In this document: positions 1 through 8,300 of the stretch, in pieces
Layout: every line of letters begins with the position of its first letter
Position numbering within the stretch: position 1 is the first letter of the stretch
Assembly: GCA_903876795.1 (NCBI GenBank)
Contig: CAIRBK010000036.1
Coordinates: 1-64,000 of the forward strand
Reading direction: 5' to 3'
DNA from: an uncultured Verrucomicrobiota bacterium
GTDB lineage: Bacteria; Verrucomicrobiota; Verrucomicrobiia; Opitutales; Opitutaceae
DNA: 64,000 bases
Made by a program: the position numbers and the translations under genes
Notes under the pieces: generated by a model
Seen by the model: the letters and a program-made list of their open reading frames with translations, nothing else
Told to the model about the DNA's origin: nothing
The model's database searches: none

Positions 1-375
1 ATTCAGGCTCATTGAGATACAGCCTATGCACAAATTATGCCATTGTTAATCAATGATATGCTAAATTTAGGAGTCCCCTTAAATCATTCGGCGCAGGTTC
101 ACCACGGCACTTACCCGACAGTAACCCGACAAAAACCACTATCAACGGCGTAATCGGGATGCTCGCCGCAGGCTCGAATTCTTCGTGCGTGGCCGTGCCC
201 AGAGGGTGCCTTTAGGGTAGCACCTGCGACGGCTGGCGGTCTCCGCGCTGCGCACTAGGACCGTCCACGCCTCTAGGTATTGCTCGCTGGCGGGCTCTGG
301 CGGCTGCGCCGTCCTGCGTCCCGTCCCGCTGCGTTGTGGTCCTCGCCGCCCGCAGCGCGGGCACTCGCTGTGGCC

Positions 376-1051
376 ACCCTTTCGCTTCGCTTCAGGGCCG
401 CGCCTAGGCGCGGCCATCTCCGTGCTGCCGCACTCCGTCCACCTTGCGCGGCCGGTGCTGGGCGTCAGGCATCCCTCGGGGGCGGCCGTTTTTTGTGTGC
501 CTTGCCAGGTCACACCCTTCGCGTTGCTCCGGGCGCGCGGTTTGCGCCGCTTGCCATCTCCGGGCTGCTGCCCTCCGTCGGTTTGGCCATCGGAGGTCTC
601 CGCGTAGCGCGGCCCGCTGCTCCCCGCGCCCTCGTTGGGGCGCACAGTTCCGATACACCAATGACCGATATACCCATAAGTGAACGAAGCGCGGCAGCGC
701 AAAGATGGTCACGCCGCAGGCGTGGCCCCGCAGCCTGGCAGAGGGGCGCGAAGGCTCGGGTGCCCGAAGATCGGGCGAGATCTAGCGCAAGTCTCCCGTC
801 AGCACTGCCCCAGCGTTCACGTAACCATGACGGCGGCGTTCTTCGGCATCATCGAGCAGGCCGTCGCGATCCCGAAACAGGCGAACGACTGCTGCGGCGT
901 CTGGCATGACGTTCTACACATGTCCCGCGCCTGCCCCCTCCGCGTCTGGCAGGGTGGGCGCCTGTTGTTCACTTCGCGGCCCGATGGGCACCCGCTCAGA
1001 TCACCCCTTTGCTCCGCTCCGGGGCCAGCGGCAGGGCCGCAGGCCATCTCC
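376..1051. repeat. Three degenerate copies of a ~50-nt direct repeat
   Basis: Copies lie at about 376-423, 513-563 and 1002-1051. Each reads roughly ACCCTTTCGCT-(C/T)GCTYC-GGGCC followed by a GC-rich stretch and GCCATCTCCG. Spacer lengths differ and the copies are clearly diverged. They lie only in the putative element end. I do not recognise the family; they could be remnants of repeated coding sequence or protein-binding sites. Confidence 0.45.
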
Positions 1052-1183
1052 GCGCTTACGCGCCTCTTCCGCGTCATCATCACCGGCACCGGACGGAAGC
1101 GCCTGCACACGTTGAAGGCCATTTCCCACCCCGACGAGACCGGCCTCCCGTGTCTGACGATTATGCTCCCCGACGAGGATTGA
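827..1183 (+). CDS. Small hypothetical protein in the element end
   Basis: An open frame of 118 codons runs from an ATG at 827 to a stop at 1183; a GTG at 680 would extend it. The C-terminal third (from about residue 80, FRVIITGTGRKRLHTLKAIS) looks protein-like, and an intrinsic terminator follows 14 nt after the stop. The middle overlaps a direct-repeat copy and is low in information. I see no ribosome binding site and no known family. It may be a real accessory gene or a chance frame. Confidence 0.3.
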   Translation: MTAAFFGIIEQAVAIPKQANDCCGVWHDVLHMSRACPLRVWQGGRLLFTSRPDGHPLRSPLCSAPGPAAGPQAISALTRLFRVIITGTGRKRLHTLKAISHPDETGLPCLTIMLPDED

Positions 1184-1196
1184 TCGACGCTCACCC

Positions 1197-1230
1197 AGCC
1201 CCGCCGCCACGAGTGCGCGCGGGGCTTTTT
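1197..1230 (+). terminator. Intrinsic terminator
   Basis: AGCCCCGC and GCGGGGCT form a perfect 8-bp stem around a loop of about 14 nt, followed directly by a T run. It sits just after the stop at 1183 and supports transcription on the plus strand through that frame. Confidence 0.7.
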
Positions 1231-1380
1231 CGCCCCCGTTTAGGTTGCCAGAAGGTTGCCACGGAAGAGAGATTTGGCTTCCACTTTGGCAACTTCGTGC
1301 TTCTTTAAGTCTTTTTTAAACAAATAACCATAAACTAATTAAGCGTTAATCAGCTACTTGGATTCCGGCCGTCGCTGCGT

Positions 1381-1403
1381 TTCGAATCCCCGTGGGGACG
1401 CCA
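1381..1403 (+). other. 3' fragment of tRNA-Glu (probable att site)
   Basis: The segment TTCGAATCCCC plus GTGGGGACGCCA matches the T-loop, T-stem 3' half, acceptor 3' strand, discriminator G and CCA of bacterial tRNA-Glu, whose acceptor begins GTCCCC. The upstream half is missing: the five bases before the T-loop cannot pair with CCCCG, and no anticodon arm is present. A terminator hairpin follows at 1433, as expected behind a real tRNA gene. This is therefore a tRNA 3' end left on the chromosome side of an integration event, not a functional tRNA. Confidence 0.65.
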
Positions 1404-1432
1404 ATTTTCATCGCTACGCAAGTAGCCGACAT

Positions 1433-1472
1433 GGAGGGAGAGGAGGCCTGAAACGGCTCGTCTCCCTCTTTT
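1433..1472 (+). terminator. Intrinsic terminator behind the tRNA fragment
   Basis: GGAGGGAGAGGAGGCC pairs with GGCTCGTCTCCCTC across a 6-nt loop, with one small bulge, and is followed by TTTT. It lies 30 nt after the encoded CCA and is best explained as the original terminator of the interrupted tRNA gene. Confidence 0.6.
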
Positions 1473-1649
1473 CGTTTTCGGGGCATTGCATTGTTTCCTT
1501 GTCCATCGCCCGCCGGGGCCAAAGGGAAAAACTCGTGCAGGCACTGCCCGCCTGCCTTGGCCGTGCTCGCTTCTCCTCTTGCGACGACCCGATTTGCTTC
1601 AGAAACACACCCGGGAATGAACGACCTTCCTGCGGGGAAAGGTTTGTTT

Positions 1650-3752
1650 TCAGTAACCCAGCGCGTGGCCGACTTGGTAGACGACGAGGCAGAGCAGCCA
1701 GGCGAAACCCGTCATGTAGCCGAGCTGGAAGAGCGGCCACTTCCACGAGTTGGTCTCGCGCTTCACCACCGCGATCGTGCTGATGCACTGCATCGCGAAG
1801 ACGTAAAACACCATCAGGTTTAGACAGATCAATGGCGTGAACAACTTGGTCCCGTCGGGCCGCTCGGCGGCGCGGAGCGCGTCGCGCAGGTGCAGCCGGG
1901 TCGCCTCCTCGTCGCCGGCGTCCTCGACGGCGAAGATCACGCTCATCGCGCTGTTGAACACTTCGCGGGCGGCGAAGGAGTTGATCAAGCCGATGCCGAT
2001 GCGCCAGTCGAAGCCCAGCGGAGCGATGACCGGCTCGATGACGTGGCCGGCGCGTCCGGCGAAACTATGAGCCAGCGCCTTTTGCTGCGGCGTGCCTTCG
2101 GGCGACTTCGGATAGGTCGCGAGGAACCAGAGCACGATGGACAGGCCCAGGATGACGGTGCCGGCGCGCTTCACGAAGATGCCGGCGCGCTCGAGCATCT
2201 GGAGGGCGACGTCGCGGACTCTGGGCAGGCGATAGGGCGGCAGCTCCATGATCATCAGCGGAGGGGCGCCGCGCAGGAGGGTCTTTTTGAAGAACCACGC
2301 GAAGCCGAACGCGCCGAAGGTGCCGAGCGCGTACATGAGGAGCATGATGCCGACCTTGGTGCCGACGGGCACCTCGCTGGTCGGCACGAGCGCGGCGATG
2401 AGCAGCAGGTAAACGGGCAGGCGGGCCGAGCAGCTCATGAACGGCGCGACCAGGATGGTGACGAGGCGGTCCTTGGGTTGCTCGATGGTGCGCGTGGCCA
2501 TGATGCCGGGAATGGCGCAGGCGTAGGAGCCGAGCAGCGGGATGAAGCTGCGGCCGTTGAGGCCCACGCGGCTCATGAGGCGGTCCATCATGAAGGCGGC
2601 GCGCGCCATGTAGCCGGTGCTTTCGAGCAGGCCGATGAATAGAAACAGAATCAGAATCTGCGGGAGAAAAATGATCACACCCTCGACGCCGGCGATGGCT
2701 CCGTCGATGACGAGGTCGTGCAGGTCGCCGGGGGGGATCCACGAGGAGACATGGCCGGACACAAACGACACGAGGCTCTCGATCCAGCCCATCGGGATGC
2801 CGGCGAGCGTGAAGATGCTCAGGAACATCGCGGCCATGATGGAGCCGAAGATGAGCCAGCCCCATACGGGATGCGTGACCCAGGAGTCGATCTTGTCACT
2901 GGTGGACGGGCCGGCCGGGGCGGAATCCGCGCCGACGATCTCGGCGGTGAGGCGGCCGATGCCGTCGTAGCGGGCGTTGACGAGTTCGGCGGCCCAGTCG
3001 GTGCCGGCGTCGGCCCAGCGTTGTTCCCACGAGGCGAGGATGTCCCGGGTGCGGGCGGAGAGCGGGGTGGAGCCGGCGACGCGCACACTGTCGCGGTCGG
3101 TGAGCAGCAGGAGCGCTTCGGCGCGGGCGATGAGCGGGGGTTTGCCGTCCTGGTCCTGAAGGGAGGCCTGCAACTCGGCGACGGCCGGGGCGATGGCGGC
3201 GGGGATGTCCCAGGCGTGGCGGGAGAGCGGGAGGTCGTTGCGGCTGAGGGCGAGCTTGAGTTCGATCAGGCCGCGACCGCTGGCGGCGGCGCAGGCGATC
3301 ACCGGGATGCCGAGCAGGTGTTCGAGACGGGAGGTGTGGATGCGCAGGCCGGCCTGTTCGGCGACGTCCATCATGTTGAGGACGAGGATGACGGGGCGGC
3401 CGAGGTCGAGGATCTGGTGGACGAGGTAGAGGTTGCGCTCGAGGTTGGTGGCGTCGACCACGCAGACGATGCGGTCGGGCATGGCGGTGTCGGCGCGGCG
3501 GCCGAGGAGCACGTCGCGGGTGACGGCTTCGTCGGGAGAGCGGGCGGCGAGCGAGTAGGTGCCGGGCAGGTCGATGAGCGTGAGCGGGTGGCCGTGCTGG
3601 GTGTAGGCGGTGCCGACCTTGCGCTCGACGGTGACGCCGGGGTAGTTGCCCACCTTTTGTTTGAGGCCGGTGAGGGCGTTAAAAAGCGTGGATTTGCCGC
3701 AGTTGGGATTGCCGACCAGGGCGTAAACGGGGGACTTGGTCGCGGGGCTCAT
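1650..3752 (-). CDS. feoB: Ferrous iron transporter B (FeoB)
   Basis: FeoB is the GTPase-linked inner-membrane permease for Fe(II). The 700-residue product has the family's usual order. An N-terminal G domain carries GNPNCGKST (about residues 14-22), the switch region NYPGVTVE, DLPG, and the NxxD guanine motif in LNMMD. A helical linker follows, then a polytopic membrane half with the gate-region sequence CAIPGIMATR. The start is placed at the ATG (3752) giving MSPATKSPVYALVG, because residues upstream in the same frame are Arg/Pro-rich and non-homologous. It overlaps the preceding feoA stop by four bases, so the two are translationally coupled. It is the last gene of a feoA-feoA-feoB operon. 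Confidence 0.96.
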   Translation of the reverse strand: MSPATKSPVYALVGNPNCGKSTLFNALTGLKQKVGNYPGVTVERKVGTAYTQHGHPLTLIDLPGTYSLAARSPDEAVTRDVLLGRRADTAMPDRIVCVVDATNLERNLYLVHQILDLGRPVILVLNMMDVAEQAGLRIHTSRLEHLLGIPVIACAAASGRGLIELKLALSRNDLPLSRHAWDIPAAIAPAVAELQASLQDQDGKPPLIARAEALLLLTDRDSVRVAGSTPLSARTRDILASWEQRWADAGTDWAAELVNARYDGIGRLTAEIVGADSAPAGPSTSDKIDSWVTHPVWGWLIFGSIMAAMFLSIFTLAGIPMGWIESLVSFVSGHVSSWIPPGDLHDLVIDGAIAGVEGVIIFLPQILILFLFIGLLESTGYMARAAFMMDRLMSRVGLNGRSFIPLLGSYACAIPGIMATRTIEQPKDRLVTILVAPFMSCSARLPVYLLLIAALVPTSEVPVGTKVGIMLLMYALGTFGAFGFAWFFKKTLLRGAPPLMIMELPPYRLPRVRDVALQMLERAGIFVKRAGTVILGLSIVLWFLATYPKSPEGTPQQKALAHSFAGRAGHVIEPVIAPLGFDWRIGIGLINSFAAREVFNSAMSVIFAVEDAGDEEATRLHLRDALRAAERPDGTKLFTPLICLNLMVFYVFAMQCISTIAVVKRETNSWKWPLFQLGYMTGFAWLLCLVVYQVGHALGY

Positions 3753-3988
3753 GGCGGCGCCTCGACAATGACGTGGTCGGCTTCGGATTTGCGGAGCGTG
3801 AGGTTGTAGCCGCGGATCTTGATCTCGATCGGGTCGCCGAGCGGCGCGGTGCGCACGAGGGTGACGGCGGTGCCGGGCAGCAGGCCCATCTCGCGCAGGC
3901 GGAGAAAGGCGACGCCTTGGCGGGGGAATTCTCGCACTACGGCGCGAGATCCGACGGCGAGGGACGAGAGCGTGACGAGAGCAGTCAT
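3749..3988 (-). CDS. feoA: FeoA family protein
   Basis: This 79-residue SH3-like protein is the cytoplasmic partner of FeoB. The family pattern is clear: LRLREMGLLPGTAVTLVR, then the PLGDPIEIKIRGYNLTLRKSEA core that is nearly universal in FeoA. It lies directly upstream of feoB with a 4-nt overlap. It is the canonical copy; the preceding gene is a more divergent FeoA. Confidence 0.95.
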   Translation of the reverse strand: MTALVTLSSLAVGSRAVVREFPRQGVAFLRLREMGLLPGTAVTLVRTAPLGDPIEIKIRGYNLTLRKSEADHVIVEAPP

Positions 3989-4015
3989 GACGAAAACCCG
4001 GCGGCGGGGCGTGCC

Positions 4016-4240
4016 TCAGGCGCCGCGGATGACCTCGACCGTGATGTGTTGGGCGACGCCGTGGCCGAGGGCGACCCTCATGCCGCAGACCTGGCAGAGC
4101 AGCGTGCTCTGGCCGGAGATTTTCTGGACGACGGCGGACTCGCAAAATCCCATCTCACGCAGGCGCTGGCACACCTCGGCCTCACCTTGCAACGCACACA
4201 CGCGACCGGCCGCACCGGCTGGCAAATCGGTGAGGCTCAT
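4016..4240 (-). CDS. feoA: Second FeoA-domain protein
   Basis: A second FeoA domain of 74 residues, with RLREMGFCESAVVQKISG and a Cys-containing middle (LLCQVCGMRVALG) where the canonical copy has PLGDPIEIKIRGYNLTL. Tandem FeoA genes before feoB are common, and the first may act as a distinct regulator or scaffold. The start used (ATG at 4240, MSLTDLPAG) matches normal FeoA length. An in-frame ATG at 4273 adds 11 residues and lies where the predicted transcript would begin, so leaderless translation from there is possible. The extra cysteines could bind metal, but that is speculation. Confidence 0.88.
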   Translation of the reverse strand: MSLTDLPAGAAGRVCALQGEAEVCQRLREMGFCESAVVQKISGQSTLLCQVCGMRVALGHGVAQHITVEVIRGA

Positions 4241-4278
4241 GCGGGGACGCTGAAATCGGGAGGACGGGTCCATTGAAC

Positions 4279-4314
4279 GAGTCCGTTATGACTGAGACTC
4301 AGTTTCAATGTCAA
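4279..4314 (-). promoter_or_regulatory. feo promoter with Fur-like operator
   Basis: On the minus strand TTGACA (4309-4314) and CATAAC are spaced 18 nt apart, a good sigma70-type promoter pointing into feoA. The spacer holds TGAAACT-G-AGTCTCA (4293-4307), a 7-1-7 palindrome with one mismatch, the layout of Fur boxes. Binding there would block RNA polymerase, which fits iron repression of Fe(II) uptake. No fur gene is in the window, so the regulator is inferred. Confidence 0.65.
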
Positions 4315-4369
4315 TGCGGGGTTAGGATTACGGGGACGGCGGGGGGCGGGTTGCACCAGCGATTTGAGG

Positions 4370-6079
4370 TCAGTTGGAGAACTCGAGGGAGCTGTTGGCG
4401 TCGATTTCCTCAATGGTGGTGAGGCCGAGGAGGACTTTTTTGAGGCCGTCGTAGCGGAGGGGTTTGAAGCCCACCTTGGCGGCGGCGCGGGTGATTTCGT
4501 GGGCGGGGGCGCGTTGGGCGATGAGGGCGCGGACCTCTTCGGTGACGATGATGAGTTCGTGGAAGGCGATGCGGCCCTTGTAGCCGGTGCCGCGGCAGGC
4601 GGGGCAGCCGCGGCCGCGGTAGAAGTGGACGAAGTTGATGCCCTCGTCGGTGAAGTATTTGTGGAGGACGTCGGGGTGGGGGACGTAGGCCTCCTTGCAG
4701 TTTTCGCAGATGCGGGCGGCGAGGCGCTGGGCGAGCACGCCGATGACCGAGGGGGCGACCATGTAGGCTTCGACGCCGATATCCATGAGGCGCACGATGG
4801 CCTCGGCGGCGGTGTTGGTGTGGAGGGTGGCGAAGACGATGTGGCCGGTGAGGGCGGCCTCGGTGGCGATCTTGGCGGTGGGCAGGTCGCGGATCTCGCC
4901 GATGAGGATGACGTCGGGATCCTGCCGCAGGAGGGCGCGGAGCACGGTGGAGAAGTTGAGATCGATGTTGGTGTCCACCTGGGTCTGGGTGATGCCGGCC
5001 AACTGGATCTCTATGGGGTCCTCGATGGTGGTGATGTTGAGCGAGGGTTGGTTGATCTCGTGGAGGGCGGCGTAGAGCGTGGTGGTTTTGCCGCTGCCGG
5101 TGGGGCCGGTGACGAAGATGATGCCGTTGGGGTTGCGGATGAGGCCCTTGAGCGGGCCGAGGATGCTCTGCGAGATCATCATCTTGTCCATGGTGATCAT
5201 GGATTTCCGGCTGGAGCCGGGGAGGATGCGGATGACGGCCTTTTCGCCGTAGTGGGTGGGCAAGGAGGAGAAGCGGAAGTCGGCCTTGTTCGGGGCGTGC
5301 CCGAGGGAGAAGCGCCCGTCCTGGGGCAGGCGGCATTCGGAGATGTCGAGGTTGCTGGTGATCTTGAGCCGGGAGATGAAGGCGCGGTGGAGGTTGCGGG
5401 AGAAGGTGAGGATCTCGCGCAACATGCCGTCGATGCGGAAGCGCACGCGGGAGCGCGTCTCCTGGGGCTCGATGTGGATGTCGGTCGCGCGTTCGCGGAT
5501 GGCGTAATAGAGGAACTGGTCGAGGATGGCGGCGACCTCCTCGGTGTCGGCCAGGGTGGTGAGATTATCCGACGCGAGATCGGCCGAGGTTTCGAAGAGG
5601 GCGGAGTGGGAGAGTTTGGCGAGGTTTTCCGCGAGGCTCTCCTCGCTGGAATACTGGACGCTGATCGCGTAATCGATCTCGCGCGGAAGCGCGAACACCG
5701 GGCTGACCGGCACCCGGGCGATCTGGCTGAGGCGGCGGACGAGCGCGCCGTCTTCGGGGGTGGACATGGCGGCGGTGAGCACGCCCTGGATGACGTAGAT
5801 GCCGATGGCGCCGGCCTTGCGGGCGATCTCGAATGGCAGGGCGGCCACGGCCTCGTCGGTCATGATGGAGGACAGCGGATCGACGTAGGCGAAGCCCAGG
5901 GCCTCGGCGTAGCAGCGGCAGGCCTCGTCCTTGGCGAGGTATTGGCGGTCGATGATGGTGTGCAGAAGGTCGAGGCCGTGGCCGTGGTCGCGCACGAGGC
6001 CGGCCACGTCGTGCGCCTCGTCGAAGCCGGGCAGGGCCCGGAGGCGGCGCGGGAAGGGGGCGTCAGTTTTTTCGTGCAC
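4370..6079 (-). CDS. PilB/GspE-family secretion or pilus assembly ATPase
   Basis: A hexameric ATPase of type II secretion/type IV pilus systems, 569 residues. Visible elements are an N-terminal MshEN/GSPII_E-like domain (about 20-150), then the ATPase core with VTGPTGSGKTTTLYA (Walker A, 323-337), an Asp box (IEDPIEIQL), a Walker B region DPDVILIGEIRD (387-398), the His box TGHIVFATLHTN, and a four-cysteine zinc site CENC (458-461)/CPAC (492-495). The GTG start at 6079 is chosen because the frame upstream is Pro/Arg-rich and overlaps other genes. No prepilin, platform or secretin gene lies nearby. The linked genes are a small protein, a receiver and a histidine kinase, which suggests a regulated or accessory copy. 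Confidence 0.9.
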   Translation of the reverse strand: MHEKTDAPFPRRLRALPGFDEAHDVAGLVRDHGHGLDLLHTIIDRQYLAKDEACRCYAEALGFAYVDPLSSIMTDEAVAALPFEIARKAGAIGIYVIQGVLTAAMSTPEDGALVRRLSQIARVPVSPVFALPREIDYAISVQYSSEESLAENLAKLSHSALFETSADLASDNLTTLADTEEVAAILDQFLYYAIRERATDIHIEPQETRSRVRFRIDGMLREILTFSRNLHRAFISRLKITSNLDISECRLPQDGRFSLGHAPNKADFRFSSLPTHYGEKAVIRILPGSSRKSMITMDKMMISQSILGPLKGLIRNPNGIIFVTGPTGSGKTTTLYAALHEINQPSLNITTIEDPIEIQLAGITQTQVDTNIDLNFSTVLRALLRQDPDVILIGEIRDLPTAKIATEAALTGHIVFATLHTNTAAEAIVRLMDIGVEAYMVAPSVIGVLAQRLAARICENCKEAYVPHPDVLHKYFTDEGINFVHFYRGRGCPACRGTGYKGRIAFHELIIVTEEVRALIAQRAPAHEITRAAAKVGFKPLRYDGLKKVLLGLTTIEEIDANSSLEFSN

Positions 6080-6269
6080 GGGAGGCCTTCTTGTTTTCGA
6101 CGAGTTTGGTGATCTCGGCCTGGTTGAGTTTTTCCATGGCGAAGGAGCCGGTGGTGCGGTCCTGCTCGAGCTCGTTGAGCATTTCCAGCAGCGGGTAGCG
6201 GACGGTGCGGGCCGCGAGGATCGAGGGGACGGGGGGCGGGGGCGACGGCGGGACGATGGGCGTGGACAT
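6063..6269 (-). CDS. Small hypothetical protein linked to the PilB-like ATPase
   Basis: A 68-residue product with a proline-rich N-terminus (about 1-17) followed by a likely helical part (YPLLEMLNELEQDRTTGSF and LNQAEITKLVENKK). Its stop overlaps the ATPase GTG start by 17 bases, and it begins 11 bases after the response-regulator gene ends, so it sits inside a tight operon. I do not recognise the family. The position suggests a partner of the ATPase or of the receiver protein. Confidence 0.6.
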   Translation of the reverse strand: MSTPIVPPSPPPPVPSILAARTVRYPLLEMLNELEQDRTTGSFAMEKLNQAEITKLVENKKASRARKN

Positions 6270-6279
6270 GGCGGCGGGA

Positions 6280-6690
6280 TCAGGCGGAGCGGGCTTGGGA
6301 CGGTTGTTCCTCGGCGTCGTCGAGCACGGATTGGAGTTCGCTGGCGATCTCGGTTCTCGGGGTGTCCTTCCGGAGGTAGTGGTCGGCGCCGGAGGCGAGG
6401 GCCTCCTCGACGCGCTGGCGGGTGGCCAGGGAGGTGAGCATGACGATCGGGCAACGGGCTCCTTCGGCGCGGAGCTGGCGCAGCGTCTCGATGCCGTCCA
6501 TACCGGGCATGTTGACGTCGAGCAGGATGAGGTTCGGGGCGGGGGCGAGGCTGCGGAACAGGGCGACCGCATCCCGGCCGTTGGGGGCCTCGTTGATGGT
6601 CACGGGGCCGAGGCCGCGCACCACCAGCGACAGGAAGAGGCGGACGTGCGGCTCGTCGTCCACGATGATTACGTTTCCCGTCAGGGGCAT
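6280..6690 (-). CDS. Single-domain response regulator (CheY-like receiver)
   Basis: The 136 residues make one receiver domain with no output domain. The acidic pair is in IIVDDEP (about 11-12), the phospho-acceptor is D58 in LILLDVNMPGMDG, then T in VMLTS and K in YLRKD. The last 25 residues are a short polar tail. It overlaps the end of the histidine kinase gene by 10 bases, so the two are very probably a cognate pair, with output through protein contact, perhaps on the PilB-like ATPase encoded next. Confidence 0.92.
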   Translation of the reverse strand: MPLTGNVIIVDDEPHVRLFLSLVVRGLGPVTINEAPNGRDAVALFRSLAPAPNLILLDVNMPGMDGIETLRQLRAEGARCPIVMLTSLATRQRVEEALASGADHYLRKDTPRTEIASELQSVLDDAEEQPSQARSA

Positions 6691-8057
6691 GGTTGGCAGG
6701 GGAGATTAAAGCAGAAGACGCAGCCTCCGTGGGGTTGGTTGATGGCGTCGATGGAGCCGCCGTGGGCTTCGACGATGGCGCGGCAGATGGCCAGGCCGAG
6801 CCCGCTGGAGTTTTCCCCGGCGGTGGGTCTGGGTGAAAGCCGGCCGAACTCGGTGTAGAGCCGGGCGCGCTCGGTTTCCGGGATTCCCGGGCCCTGGTCC
6901 TGCACGCAGACCCAGACGAACGGGTGCTCGGTCGAGGATTCCGGCATGGCGATCGAAACGGTGACGCAGGAGCCGGGCGGGGAGAATTTGACCGCGTTGC
7001 TGACGAGGTTGTCCACGACCTGGCGGATGCGGGGCGCATCGAAGGTCAACTCGGGGTCGGCGGAGGGCCTGGAGAACTCGATGCGCGTGCCTTTGCGCGC
7101 GGCTTGGACCGAGGCGACCCGGACGGCCTGGGTGATGACGCTGCGCAGGGAGGCGGGGGCGGGATTGAGGCGCAGGCCGCCGGACTCGATGGCGGCGAGG
7201 TCCAGCAGTTCGTTGACCAGCATCAGCATCGTTTGGCTGACGTCGTGGGTCATGGTGACGAGTTCGCCCTGCTGGGGGTTGAGCGGGCCGGTGTCCGGGT
7301 CCTGGAGGAACTCGGTCATGCCGCGGATGGCGCAGATCGGGTTGCGCAGGTCGTGGGCGCACATGCCGAGCAGCCGGGTCTTGGAGAGGTTGGCGCGGGC
7401 CTGCTCCTCGGCGATCAAGCGCTGGCGGGTCGCGTAGCGGTGGCCTTCGATGTGGGCGCGGATGTGGACGAGGGCATCCCGGGGCCGCAAGGGAGCGGGG
7501 AGGATGTCGATAACGCCGATCGGCAGACCGGACGATTCGAGCACCAGGTCGGGAGCGGCCCGGACGAGGAGTATGGGAGCGCAGGCTTCGCCATGAAGCA
7601 TGAGCAGGCGGCGACATGTATCCAGTTCGGCAATGCCAAACGGACTGGCGTTCACGAGCACGGCGGCGGGTTTCGCGGCTGCGGTTGCGCCGCGGGCGGG
7701 GTCGCCGGTCCGGGCGCGGAGGATCGCGTAGCCGGCCGACGTGAGGGTGGCCCGCAGCGGATCGGCGGCATCCGCTTCATCGGCTATGACCAAGATAGAG
7801 GCGGGGCAGGCGGATTTCGGGGTGGTTTCGCGGACGCGGAACGGGTTGGCGGTTCCGTTGCCCCGGCCATTCGTGGCGCGGTTGGCGGGGTCGGGCCTTG
7901 GCTGCGGGGTGCGGGCGGCGGGTGCGGGTTCGCACCGGTCGGAGGAGCGGAAATCAGTCGGGCTACACGGGTTGGGCTGGGCGAGGCGCGAGGCGGGCGC
8001 GGACGATGTGGCGCACCCCGGTTCGCCTTTGGTTGCATGGATGGAACAAGCTTTCAC
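6681..8057 (-). CDS. Sensor histidine kinase with degenerate N-terminal receiver
   Basis: A soluble kinase of 458 residues. Residues 1-85 are Pro/Ala-rich and probably disordered. Residues 86-203 have a receiver-like pattern (ASILVIADEADAADPLR) but the acceptor position is Asn136 (VLVNASPFG), so the domain should not be phosphorylated. The kinase core has H235 in MCAHDLRNP, N-box DNLVSNAVKF (349-358), G1 DQGPGIP (387-393) and G2 SSGLGLAI (417-424). There are no membrane segments. It is the first gene of the operon with the receiver protein and the PilB-like ATPase. The exact start is uncertain because of the low-complexity N-terminus. Confidence 0.88.
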   Translation of the reverse strand: MKACSIHATKGEPGCATSSAPASRLAQPNPCSPTDFRSSDRCEPAPAARTPQPRPDPANRATNGRGNGTANPFRVRETTPKSACPASILVIADEADAADPLRATLTSAGYAILRARTGDPARGATAAAKPAAVLVNASPFGIAELDTCRRLLMLHGEACAPILLVRAAPDLVLESSGLPIGVIDILPAPLRPRDALVHIRAHIEGHRYATRQRLIAEEQARANLSKTRLLGMCAHDLRNPICAIRGMTEFLQDPDTGPLNPQQGELVTMTHDVSQTMLMLVNELLDLAAIESGGLRLNPAPASLRSVITQAVRVASVQAARKGTRIEFSRPSADPELTFDAPRIRQVVDNLVSNAVKFSPPGSCVTVSIAMPESSTEHPFVWVCVQDQGPGIPETERARLYTEFGRLSPRPTAGENSSGLGLAICRAIVEAHGGSIDAINQPHGGCVFCFNLPCQPCP

Positions 8058-8300
8058 GATGCTGGCCTCCTTGGGGGTTGATGGTTTCGGGACGACGGTT
8101 TTTCCGAAGTCGGCATCATGGCGATGGAGCCTGATAAACGAAAGTGGGTCTGCACCCGGGGTGGCCCGGAGGTAAGTCCTGCCTGCGCGGGACGGCAGCT
8201 GGGGAAAAAAGGCTCGCGGGAGGAGATGGCTTCAGTGCGGACGTTATGCGTCACGCCTGCTTTACCGATGAAAAAACCGGCCGGTCACGGACGTTTCCCG

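Larger units (their letters stand above)
1..1403. mobile_element. Terminal part of an integrated element, ending at a tRNA-Glu 3' fragment
   Basis: The first 1.4 kb differs from the dense coding DNA that follows. It starts AT-rich, has no convincing large gene, carries three degenerate copies of a direct repeat (376-423, 513-563, 1002-1051), and stops at a 23-nt match to the 3' end of a tRNA gene followed by an intrinsic terminator. That is the usual appearance of the far end (attR side) of an element integrated into a tRNA gene; the rest would lie left of the window. No integrase is visible, so the element type is unknown. The boundary is an inference from the tRNA fragment. Confidence 0.55.

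Noticed and set aside
142-702. A 186-codon minus-strand frame across the element end
   Set aside because: Composition is Arg/Gly/Pro-rich as in a GC-driven shadow, it runs over two direct-repeat copies, and no family or start signal is visible.
4364-6112. A 582-codon plus-strand frame opposite the PilB-like gene
   Set aside because: It is a Gly/Val/Asp-rich antisense shadow; the minus strand has the full set of ATPase motifs.
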